This document shows, piece by piece, positions 1 through 11,087 of a stretch of 64,000 nt of DNA; positions within the stretch are counted from its first letter, which is position 1; each line of letters begins with the position of its first letter. The stretch comes from Nectonema munidae (taxonomy: Eukaryota > Nematomorpha > Nectonematoida > Nectonematidae), in NCBI GenBank assembly GCA_030549495.1, contig JAUIRK010001009.1:62001-126000 (forward strand), given 5' to 3'. A program made the translations under genes and the position numbers. Under the pieces are notes generated by a model. That model saw nothing but the letters and a program-made list of their open reading frames with translations. It ran no database searches and was not told the DNA's origin.

Positions 1-640
1 CATATAGTTGGCGATTTTACAATATAAAGATGAACAATGCCAGTGAGATTTCAATCAGCAGGAGATCCAACGAGTAATGTCTCAATTCCCTTCTCGTATC
101 AACCAAGAAAAAGAGAGAAATGTGCTCATTACAATTGTGCTTGAGGGGATCGAGTCATAGAGGGAGCAGAAAGCATTTATTTATAACTCTTAAATGGAAT
201 TTCTGATAAAAGTAAGTTTTAGAACATACAGCAAATTATGAGTTTAGAATAATTTTATTACTCTACATCAGAGGTCGGAAAAACCGCGATGCAAAATTCA
301 ATTTATTCCAAATTATAATTACAATAAATGGAGATTTTTTTGAAATTTTTAGCTTCCAATTGTATTAGTTTATTTACTTTATTATGTTCTAGAATTAAAG
401 TCCCAAACTATCAATCATTTTAAATCCTTCAGAAGGCAAGATTTTATTAAGTTCTATAAAAATATGAACTAAACTTTTACTTTTTGAAAAGAAGGTGACA
501 AGCCCTAACGAGGAATTGCATAGGAACAACAGTCCTCCCCTATTTTTCAAATATAATTTTATATATGATTAACGTAATCACGACTCTATTGAAGGAAAAT
601 AAGCGAATGTATAAAAAAAGATGTGTAAAGAAGAGCTTAC
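1..640. other. Left-edge intron sequence, no feature recognised
   Basis: This stretch follows the splice donor of the last alpha-catenin exon seen in the window, so it is most likely the next intron of that gene. It is AT-rich. I looked on the minus strand for a following exon and found none I would defend. Confidence 0.5.
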
Positions 641-3600
641 TATTTGCATTTCGCCTGTCAAATACGCTAAATGGACCATATCTTTGCCAAAAATGTTAAA
701 TTCTGAAACAAAGTCATCGTAATTGGTAATGCTTTGGAGTTTATCGAGCTTCCCCAAAATCTAGGATTCAAGAAATATATGATTTTGCTTGAATAACAAA
801 TAAATTTCAATCACTTTATCCTTGCTCTGCGTCACATCGTCCATAGTAATTTGATCCAAAATTCTGAAAATTAGCATCACCGCTGAGATTAAAGATTCTC
901 CTGCATTCGATAAAACTTTTTTATTCTCTGAGCTTTTAGAAAGAGCATCCTCAAAAACACTTTTAATACTTGAAGCAAAAACTCTGCCTAAAAGTTTAGA
1001 AGACAAAAATCGTTCATGATCATTCGTTTGTAATTTCATCAAAGCCAGCAAAAACTCTGCCTAAAAGAAGATCATGTTTTATGGGATTTTTCCAAAGGGT
1101 TAAGTAGTCTTGATTTCGTAACAACGTCAACCCAAGCTTATATTTGCTTTCTAACAAAGGTTAGCTCTTAAACACAACATATTTTCATTTGTGCTCTCTT
1201 AATTTGGAATTCTTGCCAGAAATTATATTTAGAAAACGTAGTCTAACTCGAATTCCAGTGCCAGCTAAGAGACCATTCGTTTTTAATGTTTAATAAAAGC
1301 TTTTTACCAGTTATTATAATAAATGCATGTCCCACATTTATTTTCAAAATTTTAGATTTAAAGACATATTTTTATAGTGAGAAACAAGCGAATCTAAAGG
1401 AAAATTTAAGTCCGCACGATTAAAATTTTTTTTTCTTAAAAGGATTTTTCTCTGAATTTTTAATGAATGCGTAGAGCAGATGTGGATAACCTTTTATGGG
1501 GTATGCGCCAAACAGCGTATTCTGAATGATGCGCTATAATTTTTCATCCTTTATAAACCGGCTAACCATTAGAATAATTCACAATTTAAAAAAGAGTTAA
1601 AAAAAGTAGAGCGTTTTTATTTTCCTAAAGTCCATTTAGGTTATTAACCAACATCATAGAAAAAGAAAATCAAAATTTTTATCTCAAAAAATTATTTCAT
1701 TTTCATTATTTATGTAAAAACTGCATTTCTTAACCTTAGGTTTCCTCGGTTTCAAAGACCTCAAAAAATCGAACAAATTTTAACATAGAAAGTCTGCCAT
1801 TTCGGATTAGACGATGCGCTGCTTTCGGAGCATGCGCCATGGGTTGGATATTTACTCGTATCATTTTACGAATAGAACCATTTTTTCAGAAAATCAAATC
1901 TTTATAAAACTTAAACTTTTATGAAACGTTGTATCAATTATTAAAAAGCGAAAAAAAAAGTCTATTTTTAGAAGTTCGGATAGGAAATATGACCATACAT
2001 ATATTTAACATAGATTTTAAAAACTTTTTTAACCGATATGACAATACATATATATAATTTTTCACATATGGGTTATTCGTTATATATTCAAAGGATCTTA
2101 TAACCTGTAGGGTTGAACGCGGCTAGACTTGTTTGTCATCTCCAACCTGTATACTAAGGTGGTTTCTATTCCATATACAAATGATTAGGGAGACAAGGTT
2201 AAACTTTCTGTTCATATTTAGCTAGGTGTAAGATTTGATACCTCATTCGGGGAGACGATGTTAAATGAATTAAAAATGATGGGTGGGAAAAGGTTCAACT
2301 TTCTGTTCATTCTTAAGAGTATTGCACCGTGCCTGGCTCAATCTGTTCCTATGCAGGCTTTACGTAATGTAGCTATGAATTTTTATTTAGAGGGAGGCAA
2401 CACTGCATATGTTTATCTGCATGCTTTGTCTGAAATTAAAGTAAGGAAGGTTGCTTAGATCAGCATCAGCTCCACTCTTTGTGCATATGAATTCCACATC
2501 TGTTTGTTCTTTTCTATTTCCTAGTTCGCATTTCTGATTTTATCATCAAGCATTTTAAGAAAGGCCATCTTAACAAAATTAAAGCATTTTACTGTCACCG
2601 CCGATGATTTCAATGATTTTTCTAAATATTTCCATCTTTTTATTCATATTATTAGAGTTGACACACTCTCAAAATATAGCAGGAATGGGCAACATTTTAC
2701 GTTCAAAGGCACATGGGCCCTACAAATCTCCTTGTGAGAAAAAATTATTTCGAAACATTTAATTTACTCCTCTTTTTCAATTTTTAGTTATTTATTATTA
2801 TTTCCTAGCAAATCTGTTTTCCTTTTTTTGTTCTGCCAGTCTGTGTAAGTTTGGGTTTTAGATTTTTTTGAAATTAGCTGCTTTCTTACAACTGATGATC
2901 AATAAGAAACAATAATGTTAAAAAAAATAACAATTAGACTTTTATTTTGGATATTTTTGTTATGCATGTGAGCAGAATAAAATTTTTAAGAGTTTTTTCT
3001 TACATAGTTCAGTTTCTCTATTAACAAAATTTATAATTTTATGAATACTTGTTAATTGGAATTTTAGAAAAATTTAACTTAGAATTTTTTTACAAGAAGC
3101 TTAAAATCGATTTAAATTTAAAGTAGCTCAAAAGGATCTATTTTTCAAAAAATCATAAATTCATTCTTTGAAACAGAAATTTTAAATATGTCGAAGATGA
3201 GAAAGTTACTAGATATAGGTCGTGTTTTTTGTGCTATGGAACGAGAAAGCAATATGTCTAATTTGTTCAAAGACCATTACTGTTCTAAAGGAATATAATT
3301 TAAAGATACTGTTATACAAAACATTTTCAATTTGGCATTCTTAGTAGCAGGAGAAGAAAAAGTCGCAAAATTTAAAAGTTTTAAGCCAAAAAAAACCTTT
3401 TTTTTGTCAGGAAACAGAACGAAAATAATAATTCCAGTCATGTTGTTGCTGTGATAAAGAGTTACTACAGTGATAAAGAGTTGATAAAAGAATGTTTACC
3501 CCCTGTATCTAAAATAGTGCGTCCAGAAAAAGGAGACTGAAAATATTAGTTATTCTCGCAGGACTGTTACAAGAGAGTGGGGGAACTATCTGGTTGAAGT

Positions 3601-5134
3601 TTGGATTTTAAAACGTATATATTTATATAACAAAGCCATAAGTAAAAGCCTACAGCAGTACCTAATGCTGGCTTTTATGTAGGTTAGCTGAAAACACACT
3701 TACTCATCGCTACTGCTTCGAAAGTGTAACAAAAATGCTATACTTTACTGATAGATTACACTAATAACGAGATAGTGCAAACAACAACAACAACAAAAGT
3801 TATTATAAGACGAATAGAACAAATTCTGCTTTAAATTCGAAACTTTTCTTTAGTCATAGACGACAGCCAAGCTTGTAGTGTTCGTGCGAGGTTATGATTC
3901 TGATGTTAATATTGCTGAAGAAATGCTTGGACTACAAAGCTATGAAAGGCACCACAGGTGAAAATATTTTACAAAAAGTAAAAAACTTGATGAAAAAACG
4001 CAGTAAAGGACTTTATAGTTTGGGAACAGATGGCGCTATTTCCATGCTCGGAAATAACAACGGATTGCTCTCAAAAATAAGAGTAGAAAGTTCGATGTAT
4101 AACGAACCTAAAAATTAATAATTTCTTCTCATGGTATACTTCATCAGCAGAATTTGTGTGCAATGTCTATGAAACTTTCAATTTTGTATATTGTTGTCAT
4201 GTGTCAAATTTATAAAGAGCAGAGACATGAATCATCCACATTTTCAAAGAACTTTTAGATAATATGGTCATATTGCATTTTATTGGGAGGTAAGATGGAC
4301 GAGTAAGGGTAAGTAGTTGAGGCAATTCTATTTGATCAGAGAAGGCATTTTGTTTTTATGAACATGGAAGGAAAATTTGTTTCGCAACTCGAAAATGAAG
4401 AATTGCTTCGTGATTTAGCAGCCTTTCTTATGGACGTCACATCCCATTTAAACGAATTGAATTTGAAAATGCAGGTTAGAGGTCAACTTGTTCATGGTAT
4501 GTATAAAGATGTCAAGGTGTTTCAAACAAAACGTCCGTCTTCTGCAATAGTCTCTTATCCATTTGAAGTAGAGGTTGCGTCTGTTCTTGAAATTCTTGAA
4601 ATATAATTATTTGAGCTCCAAAGAAATAATTCTAAAATCTGTGCCAAAGAATAATATCCTCTAATCTTAAATAAGACGAAAAGTATATCTCTATTTTTAG
4701 AAGAACCTATTTTTGTGTGCAACTTTTATAAAGAACGAAACAAAAATTATAGTTTCCATATTTTTAGATGGTGGCAACTTAGATGCAGCATTTAGGCCGA
4801 AGTTCCCAAAAACTCGCTATGGTGCTGTACACATATTTATTGATGCCCATCTTTAGAGTTTGCTTACTGTGCTCTCAACCGTCCAGAAGTTAAAAAGGAC
4901 TTCTGCTATAGAAAAAAAGGAACCTGCTATGGAAGCTTGGTTGCAAGCATTTTGCAGTTCATCCGCAAAAATTTGCGTAGGAGAGGAGATGCTGAGTTGT
5001 GCAAGCGAGCAAAAGGAAGAAACGGCTTCTTCAACCTCTTTGCCCAGAAGCTGTAGCTTGTTCAGCGATTTATGCGGATTCACTTGAAGAACGCGACCAT
5101 ACAACGCATCTTCTAATTTCATCAAATTTTTAAC
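641..5134 (-). CDS. Alpha-catenin-like protein, N-terminal exons (partial, continues off left edge)
   Basis: Three minus-strand exons join in one open frame: 5134-4868, 1060-815 and 760-641. All junctions are phase 0 with GT..AG introns of about 3.8 kb and 54 bases, and the 211 codons have no stop. The third exon reads TNYDDFVSEF then FGKDMVHLAY, which aligns without gaps to remembered vertebrate alpha-catenin (TNEQDLANRF, FGKEMVKLNY). ESLISAV in exon 2 fits its ALLSAV helix, and NPHKSL in exon 1 fits its DPKSL. The ATG at 5122-5120 is a likely start because it lies just upstream of NPHKSL; exon 1 may begin with a short 5' UTR after an acceptor. Alpha-catenin joins cadherin and beta-catenin to actin at adherens junctions, and this N-terminal part normally binds beta-catenin and dimerises. 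The donor at 640-639 sends the rest off the window. The family call rests on about 27% identity over 67 residues compared from memory. Vinculin or another family member is the alternative. Confidence 0.68.
2138..2262. repeat. Dispersed repeat shared with 36768-36895
   Basis: The words ATCTCCAACCTGTATACTA, GGTTTCTATTCCAT, ACTTTCTGTTCA and CTCATTCGGGGAGACGATG occur here in the same order and spacing as near 36.77-36.90 kb. The two loci are therefore copies of one repeat. The family is not recognised. Confidence 0.75.
3800..4610 (+). pseudogene. hAT-type transposase relic (ZBED5/GTF2IRD2-like), central part
   Basis: Broken frames encode GYDSDVNIAEEMLGLQS, KGTTGENILQKVKNL, SLGTDGAISMLGNNNG and, at 4358-4606, RDLAAFLMDVTSHLNELNLK, then LVHGMYKDVKVFQTK. 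These are the hallmark strings of the hAT-derived ZBED5/GTF2IRD2-like group: a KGTT block, a TDGA block and the D.T.HLN.LN..LQ block. Several frame changes and stops separate the pieces, so this is a dead DNA transposon. It lies in the large intron of the alpha-catenin-like gene, on the opposite strand. Weaker fragments of the same kind may reach back to about 3170. Confidence 0.75.
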
Positions 5135-5185
5135 CTAGATAAATTTAAAAAATAAATCGTCCTCAGTTTTATCTCATTCTTACAA

Positions 5186-5789
5186 TGGAATCGCGTTACT
5201 GAAAACACGTTTGAAACAAACACTTGGATTCTACGAACTAGTTTCTCTGGTCCCAATTCTCCTAACCTCCGATATCACCTATTGTTGATGTGTAAAACTA
5301 CTTGTTTACAACGAACTCTGAATTTTCTGTTTAGCTACACAAGTGAAACGTTTTTTATAGGATGAAGGATACGATTAGCTGCATCAAATGGTGATTGTTT
5401 ACATAAGTATGCGGGCCCTAGGAGAAAAGCATAATTTCAGCGAAGCGTTGTTGACGATGAGTGACATATAGGAATATCAATAAGCAAACCGGTTTTAAAT
5501 TTTATTAAAAACTTAAACCTAGTTTAAAAAACTGGAATTGACTTTAGCAAAAATTATTTTGGATAATTTGATTTGTTTTTCTTTCAAAATAAATTTTTTC
5601 TATTTTGCTTAAGTTTTTTATTCAATTTTATTTTGTAATTTTTTTCTGCTACAATTTATTTTTCAAATATGTCGACTCATAGTAAATCTATAATTTGGAA
5701 TCATTTTGTGAGGAATCACAATGTAAAATTTGCTGTAAAATAAAAATGCTCTGGTATATAGCTTGCATAAGTATATAAAATCGGTACAT
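5186..5789. other. AT-rich sequence, possible upstream region of the alpha-catenin-like gene
   Basis: This is the interval just upstream of the first alpha-catenin exon on the minus strand, so it should hold the 5' UTR or promoter or a further 5' intron. I saw no clear TATA or initiator pattern that stands out from the AT background. Confidence 0.3.
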
Positions 5790-6185
5790 ATCATTGATAA
5801 AAATGATGATAATTTCACCTTTGAAAGGCAAAGAACAATTCAAAATTCTCTTCAAAGATGATCCATTGATGTGGAAGTTTTTCGTTTGGCCATAACATTT
5901 TAAAACTTTCTTTTGAGCTTGAAGTATTTCAAATCAAAAATAATTTAGAAATGAATGCAAAGTTTTTGACTCAACTTCTTGCTTTCTTTTGTCTGCAAAA
6001 TGTCCACTTATGGAAAAATGTGCCTTATTCTTAACATCTATTTTTCCTTCAATATATTTATGTGAATCAGCATTCTCGCATATAAAAATATGATGAAAAA
6101 TAAACACCTTAACAGACCTTCATTTAAATGGAGCAATCCGTACCAAAATGTGCCTTAAATTCAAACTGCTTTAATGCAGATAATG
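5790..6185 (+). pseudogene. hAT transposase C-terminal relic
   Basis: A broken frame near 6060-6160 reads CESAFSHIKI followed by KNKHLNRPSF. This matches the hAT C-terminal dimerisation region (pattern CESAFSHMK.IKNK.R.RL). It could be the far end of the same copy that begins near 3.8 kb, in which case a host exon (4868-5134) sits between the two parts, or it could be a separate insertion. Confidence 0.55.
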
Positions 6186-6820
6186 AGTTTAAGATTTTTG
6201 AAGCAACAGGAACAAGAACAAAAAGAGTGGATTTGCTAATAGGGCATTTCTTACTCTTAAAACAACTAGCATAGAATCTCAACGTGTTTTTTATATGCGT
6301 TTTGTTTTTAGGATCATATTTTCAAAAAAAGAAGTGTGTTATTTTGGTAAAGATTTTTTGCCCCTAGCTATTTCGCTATTTTATGTTACAAAGTTTAAAA
6401 TTTTTCAAAATAAACATTTTTTAAACAAACTTTATACTTTATAAATTTTTGAGGTTTTTGTAAAACCGGTTTTGAAAGAAACATCGGTTCTAGGAACAGG
6501 TTTCGAGTTTTTCTGTGTTTTTACTTCTCTAGTATATATATATAAACCTCAGATTTTTTACAAATAAATACATAGTATCTCGGCGAATCTCAGTTTTCAC
6601 ATATATATAATGCCTCGGGGGCTTTGCCAAGCTCCTAATATATATATAACATCGGCTCACAAACGAGAATAATTGTGTTCATCAACGAGTTATCTCAAAT
6701 CGAGAATAAGAAATAAACTTGATGATAATAAAACTCTTTCAGCTTGGATATTTATTAATTAATTTTTCAAACCTGAATTCTTAATACAATAAACACTTTA
6801 AAACAGTTTGATGTCTAACC

Positions 6821-7035
6821 CAGGGACGGATAAAGAACCTTTTTAGCCGGGGTAGATCAAGGGTGATTTATAGTATATAAAGATTTAATTTTGCATATAA
6901 TTATTGTAAATCAAATATTTTATACTGCCAATTATTTATCAAAATTATTTAGCTAAACTTTCGAAAGACGTCAGCAGAGGGATGGGGGGGGGGGGGGGGC
7001 TACAACGCCATTAGCCCCCTTTGTATCCACACCTG
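6821..7035. mobile_element. Short non-autonomous hAT element (MITE) with 8-base target duplication
   Basis: The element begins CAGGGACGGATAAAG and ends TTTGTATCCACACCTG, which is an imperfect inverted terminal repeat, and it contains a long G run. It is flanked on both sides by GTCTAACC (6813-6820 and 7036-7043). An eight-base duplication with CAGGG-type ends is typical of hAT elements. It has no coding capacity. Confidence 0.8.
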
Positions 7036-7630
7036 GTCTAACCTCTGTATAATTTTTTAGGATACGCATCCACCGTGTTTAAAAAAGTCATAGGGGAATC
7101 CTTAATCACAAATGAGATTTTCTAAATATTTTATTTTTAACCTCATTCCACCAAATAAAAAATATGTTAGAATAGCGTATTCAATAAAGCACTGTGCTTC
7201 GTTTCTTTTAATTTAATTTTGTTGCATGGAGTATGCAAAGGTAGGCAGGCTCACAAGCTAACTAGTTTATTCAATAAAGTTAATTAGATAGTTAGGCTAA
7301 AAACCTAAATTTTTAATAAATTAATCAAATTCCAATCTACCGCTGATTTCAACTATCAAAATTGATTCCTCAATTTGCATAATATTTGATTGACAAGTGC
7401 TCAACCAATCTCTAAATGAGCCTTAATGTCTAAAATTTTGGAAACCTATTGCCCTGGTTAGGATTATAGTGGTAGTGTTAGAGGGTTAGGTTTTGTATTA
7501 GCGCAATTGTACATACATACATACATATTTTTTGACATTCTCAACACAAACTTTCCTATTTATTTGTATCAATACACATCCGACATAATGAACATCTAAA
7601 CAAACAAACATACATACGAATACATAGATT
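7036..7630. other. AT-rich sequence with simple repeats
   Basis: This holds an AT-rich stretch and short CATA-type microsatellite runs (about 7510-7530 and 7605-7625). No coding signal was seen. Confidence 0.4.
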
Positions 7631-7908
7631 TAGGGCCGGCCTTAGGCCACTGCAACCTATGCGGCCGCAGTGGGCCCCGCGCTTCTCATTTTTCATTTTG
7701 ATGATATATTGTATGTTTCGCTAAATGCAAAGTTCGCAAAGTAAAGTTAATTTGATCTTCATTTTGTGTTAATGAAAAAGTAATAAAACAAATCCCTTTT
7801 CTTTTTTTCAAAATCTTATTTACTCACTTTTAATCTTTTTTCCTACCCACACTGGGCCCCGCGCAATCCATTTTGCATAGGGCCCCGCGAACACTAGGGC
7901 CGGCCCTG
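7631..7908. mobile_element. Short non-autonomous hAT element with GGGCCGGCC ends
   Basis: The left end TAGGGCCGGCCTTAGG and right end CTAGGGCCGGCCCTG are inverted copies, and inner GC-rich blocks (AGTGGGCCCCGCG and ACTGGGCCCCGCG) repeat the symmetry. The flanks are CATAGATT (7623-7630) and CATAGATA (7909-7916), a target duplication with one change. CAGGGCCGGCC is a widespread hAT terminus. The middle is AT-rich and has no gene. Confidence 0.82.
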
Positions 7909-8053
7909 CATAGATAGATACATATTGTCATTAGACAGGCATACATTTAAATACTTAAATCTGAAAAATAGCGGTATAGCCTTTAAAAGACTATGTAAAT
8001 GATGAACATTTCTATTCTAATCGTACTGCGGAGTTAATAAATAATATTATAAC

Positions 8054-9196
8054 CAGGGCGAGGAAAAATTGACCCAAAAAATTGAAACTTTAGTGACTTT
8101 TTAAAGTTTCATTGAATTGAACAACTATGAACACTTTAGAAAAAGTATTGAATTATTTCAAAGAATCCATGACTTTGTAATACAACAACATATAATTAAT
8201 GACATTTTCTGATTTAAAATTCGATCATTTTCTAGCAGTTTTTTCAGTTTAGAAAAAGATCTTTCTACTTCTAAAGTTAAAACTTGACAATTTTGTAATT
8301 TGGGATAAGTAATAGCGAGAGATTTGAGATTTTTCCATATTCATGATTTTATTGATTTCATTTTATTTGAATCAATTTTCAAGATAACTTTTAACGCCAC
8401 ATTCGTCTTAAATGAAAAAATGTTGAAACAAGTGAAGGCATATTCGACTGAAAAAGTCTCTATGTTGACTTTTTCCGACTAAATCAATGAATCGTGAATA
8501 TTCTCTAATTATTGTTAACAAGTTTTTCACCAATTTTCTTTTTTTAACAATTTCTTGATATTTGGCAATAAAATTCCATCATCTTCATCATTCATTTCTT
8601 CAATGCTGGAAGATTTTATGAAAATATTTTGCTGCTTACAACCAATTTGTCAATTTTGTTACAATTGGAACTGAAGTGTTGCCGATAGGTTTGAAAATAG
8701 AACGTCTTTTTCTATTACTAATTTTGAATGATTTAATGCCGGTAATCTACAATTTTGAAGGATAACTTAACTTTTAAGGTAAACTTGTGTAAAAGATGTG
8801 AAAAACATGCAATGATAAAAAAGTTTGCGAATAAAATTCCATAACTTCTGCAGCGGATATATCGTATGTAACCGCGTTTGTCAACAAAAAATTTTTACAA
8901 AAAACTTCTTCATGTTTAACCTCAGACAGGCAAACTTTACAGTAAAAACTTTTATTAGATGAAAAAAAGCCCAACTATTGTGGAAGTGTTGATATAAAGA
9001 AGAAATCTTGTATGTATCGCTTATAACAATTTTAGGCACATTGGTTAAATATAAAAATTGACTTTATTGACCTAAACTCGAAAAATTGACTTTGATTGAC
9101 TTAAAAATTTGAAATTAGTTCAAAATTTTTAGACTAAACAAGTAAAGATCTTCAAAGGGTTTTTCCTAAACGGAAATAAAAGTTTTACTCGCCCTG
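8054..9196. mobile_element. hAT-like element with CAGGGCGAG inverted ends
   Basis: The left end is CAGGGCGAGGAAAAATTGAC and the right end TTTTACTCGCCCTG, whose complement is CAGGGCGAGTAAAA. No convincing target duplication remains. A minus-strand frame at 8774-8974 (NKSFYCKVCLSEVKHEEVF) could be a remnant of a coding part, but I cannot place it in a known domain. Confidence 0.55.
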
Positions 9197-10272
9197 AAAA
9201 AAAAGAATAAGCAAATATTGCAAAAAAATATTTAAACGATGTTCCAAAATTAGTATTTTATTGAAAAACGATTCATTTTTGGATTTTACTGGCGTTTTCG
9301 ATGATCAAAACTTTTACAATGGTGGTAGTGAATTTTTGTCGACAACGTACATATCAATCTGCGTATAAATATTTTCACAAAATGTGTGTCATAAATGCCA
9401 GATTTTAATAGCTCTAAATCAATGCTTCTTGCCGAGGCACACTGGTGCGCCCCATTAAATTCATTAATTTTTCATACTTTTAAGACACTCATTATTCTTT
9501 TAAAAATAATATCAGCATCTTCATAAGACATATCAAATTTTATTTAAATAATTTATCTGAGCTTTCATATTACAGGATAAATGTTGCTATTGCCAAGTAA
9601 AGTATATTGCATTATCTTTTTGTACTATGAAGAAATCTTAGGATTCATATCCCACAATTGTTTTAAATGTTATATTCAAAATAAAAGTTTTTTGTTGTTT
9701 ATTTTTTTAATGAGCGAATCAAGGTTCTCGTCAAATAAATGAATATTGAAGAGTAGCATGTATCGTGAAAAGGCGCCATTTAAATTTTTTACAAATTTAA
9801 GCGTGCCAATGAGAGAAACACTGGCTCAATTGAATAAATCAATTGAGATGTGTTTAGAAGTGAATAAAACTGTTGACAACTTTCTAGCATTTTAAAATGA
9901 TTGTGAATATGGATTTGTGAGTGCAGTAAATGCAGCAGCAGCAGCAGCAGCATTCCCACACAGTAATACTTATTCATTCAGCAAAGAAAATGGAGAAATG
10001 CGTTGAATCAATGGAATCGTTTAAGAAAAAAGGGGTCACGGGATTGAATTAAAGCAAAGAGCAATACTTCAGTAAATGTTGTAAAGAAGCTCACCGTTTG
10101 TGAGATTAAACGAATTTGGAGGAGTTATAGATTCGTCTTTTCCTTTTTTTATTTTAGAATATTTTACAATTTCACTTAATTTTTGAAATTCTTCCATAGG
10201 CTACGACGTGCAAACATTTATTTTACATTTTAGTAAAATACATTTTGTTTTTCTTGTACTTTTGTAAAATTT
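9197..10272. other. AT-rich sequence with a (GCA)n microsatellite
   Basis: Unassigned AT-rich DNA. The only distinctive item is a GCA trinucleotide run at 9932-9951. Confidence 0.4.
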
Positions 10273-10533
10273 ATTTTTTATGTTTTAAAACTAATTTATA
10301 TTCAATTTAAATGTTGCTTTATAATTAATCAAATTTTCATTGTTTCTTACTAAATTTTTAAAACTTAGAATAATCATCGTTTTTTAAAATTTGATAAGAT
10401 AGAGTTAAGGTAAGATAATTTTAATTGATTTTTATAATATTATTTGCTATATTTAAGTTATTTCAAACGTCAATAGTTTAGTTAAATTCATTAGTTAACT
10501 AATAGTTAAATAAACATTTGGTTAATCATAATT

Positions 10534-10693
10534 ATTTCAAAAAGTAATATAATTTATTGGGCACACGATTTAAAACGGTGAATTTTGGCCGACAGTAGAG
10601 TTTTCAACTTGTACCCTACTCATTATTATAGTGGTTTGAAAAAGTCGAGTGTCGTCTTTCTTGTGCCCAATAAATTATATTACTTTTTGAAAT
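10534..10693. repeat. Perfect 32-base inverted repeat with 96-base loop
   Basis: The arms 10534-10565 and 10662-10693 are exact reverse complements; the innermost bases are TTTATTGGGCACA and TGTGCCCAATAAA. This is a MITE-like structure. Exact arms in decayed surroundings suggest recent insertion or arm-to-arm correction. I could not settle a target duplication. Confidence 0.85.
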
Positions 10694-10763
10694 TTATTTT
10701 AATTTTCCTTTAATTTATGGGTCAACTTTAGCATCAGATTTACATCATAATTATTATTATAAG

Positions 10764-11008
10764 TTTTTGTATGGAAAACTAAAAAGATGTTACAGACAAA
10801 ACATTCAGTTGTTAAAACTAATTTTCATAACTTGTTTGATTTGAAAATTTTCTACTTTTATATTTTTTTATTTGTTTCATTTTATAAACAAATGAAAAGT
10901 ATTTTAAAAATGAAAAAAAATATAAAATGGTAAATTTTTTTTATGAAAATCACTTTCAAAACTAAATGTTTTGTTTCTAACATCTTTTTAGTTTTTCATA
11001 CAAAAAAT
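10764..11008. repeat. Imperfect inverted repeat, arms about 65 bases
   Basis: The left arm starts near 10764 with TTTTTGTATGGAAAACTAAA and the right arm ends near 11008 with TTTAGTTTTTCATACAAAAA. The arms differ at a minority of positions, so this is an older fold-back than the 10534-10693 hairpin beside it. Confidence 0.75.
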
Positions 11009-11087
11009 TATATAGATAATTAAGTACTTCTAATAGATGATTGGGCACTTTAAAAAATAAATATTAATTAGTTTTAAAACATAAAAA

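Larger units (their letters stand above)
10273..11087. repeat. Nested fold-back (inverted repeat) locus
   Basis: The outer arms are 10273-10300 and 11062-11087 (core ATGTTTTAAAACTAAT against ATTAGTTTTAAAACAT). They enclose two independent inverted repeats listed separately. The whole locus could fold into a branched hairpin. There is no coding content. It is either stacked MITEs or one decayed fold-back transposon. Confidence 0.6.

Noticed and set aside
2258-2458. 66-codon frame starting MLNELKMMGG
   Set aside because: It begins in a dispersed repeat and has no recognised domain or splice context; left unannotated.
4860-5087. 75-codon plus-strand frame at 4.9 kb
   Set aside because: It is the complement of the first alpha-catenin exon, which has better splice signals and homology.
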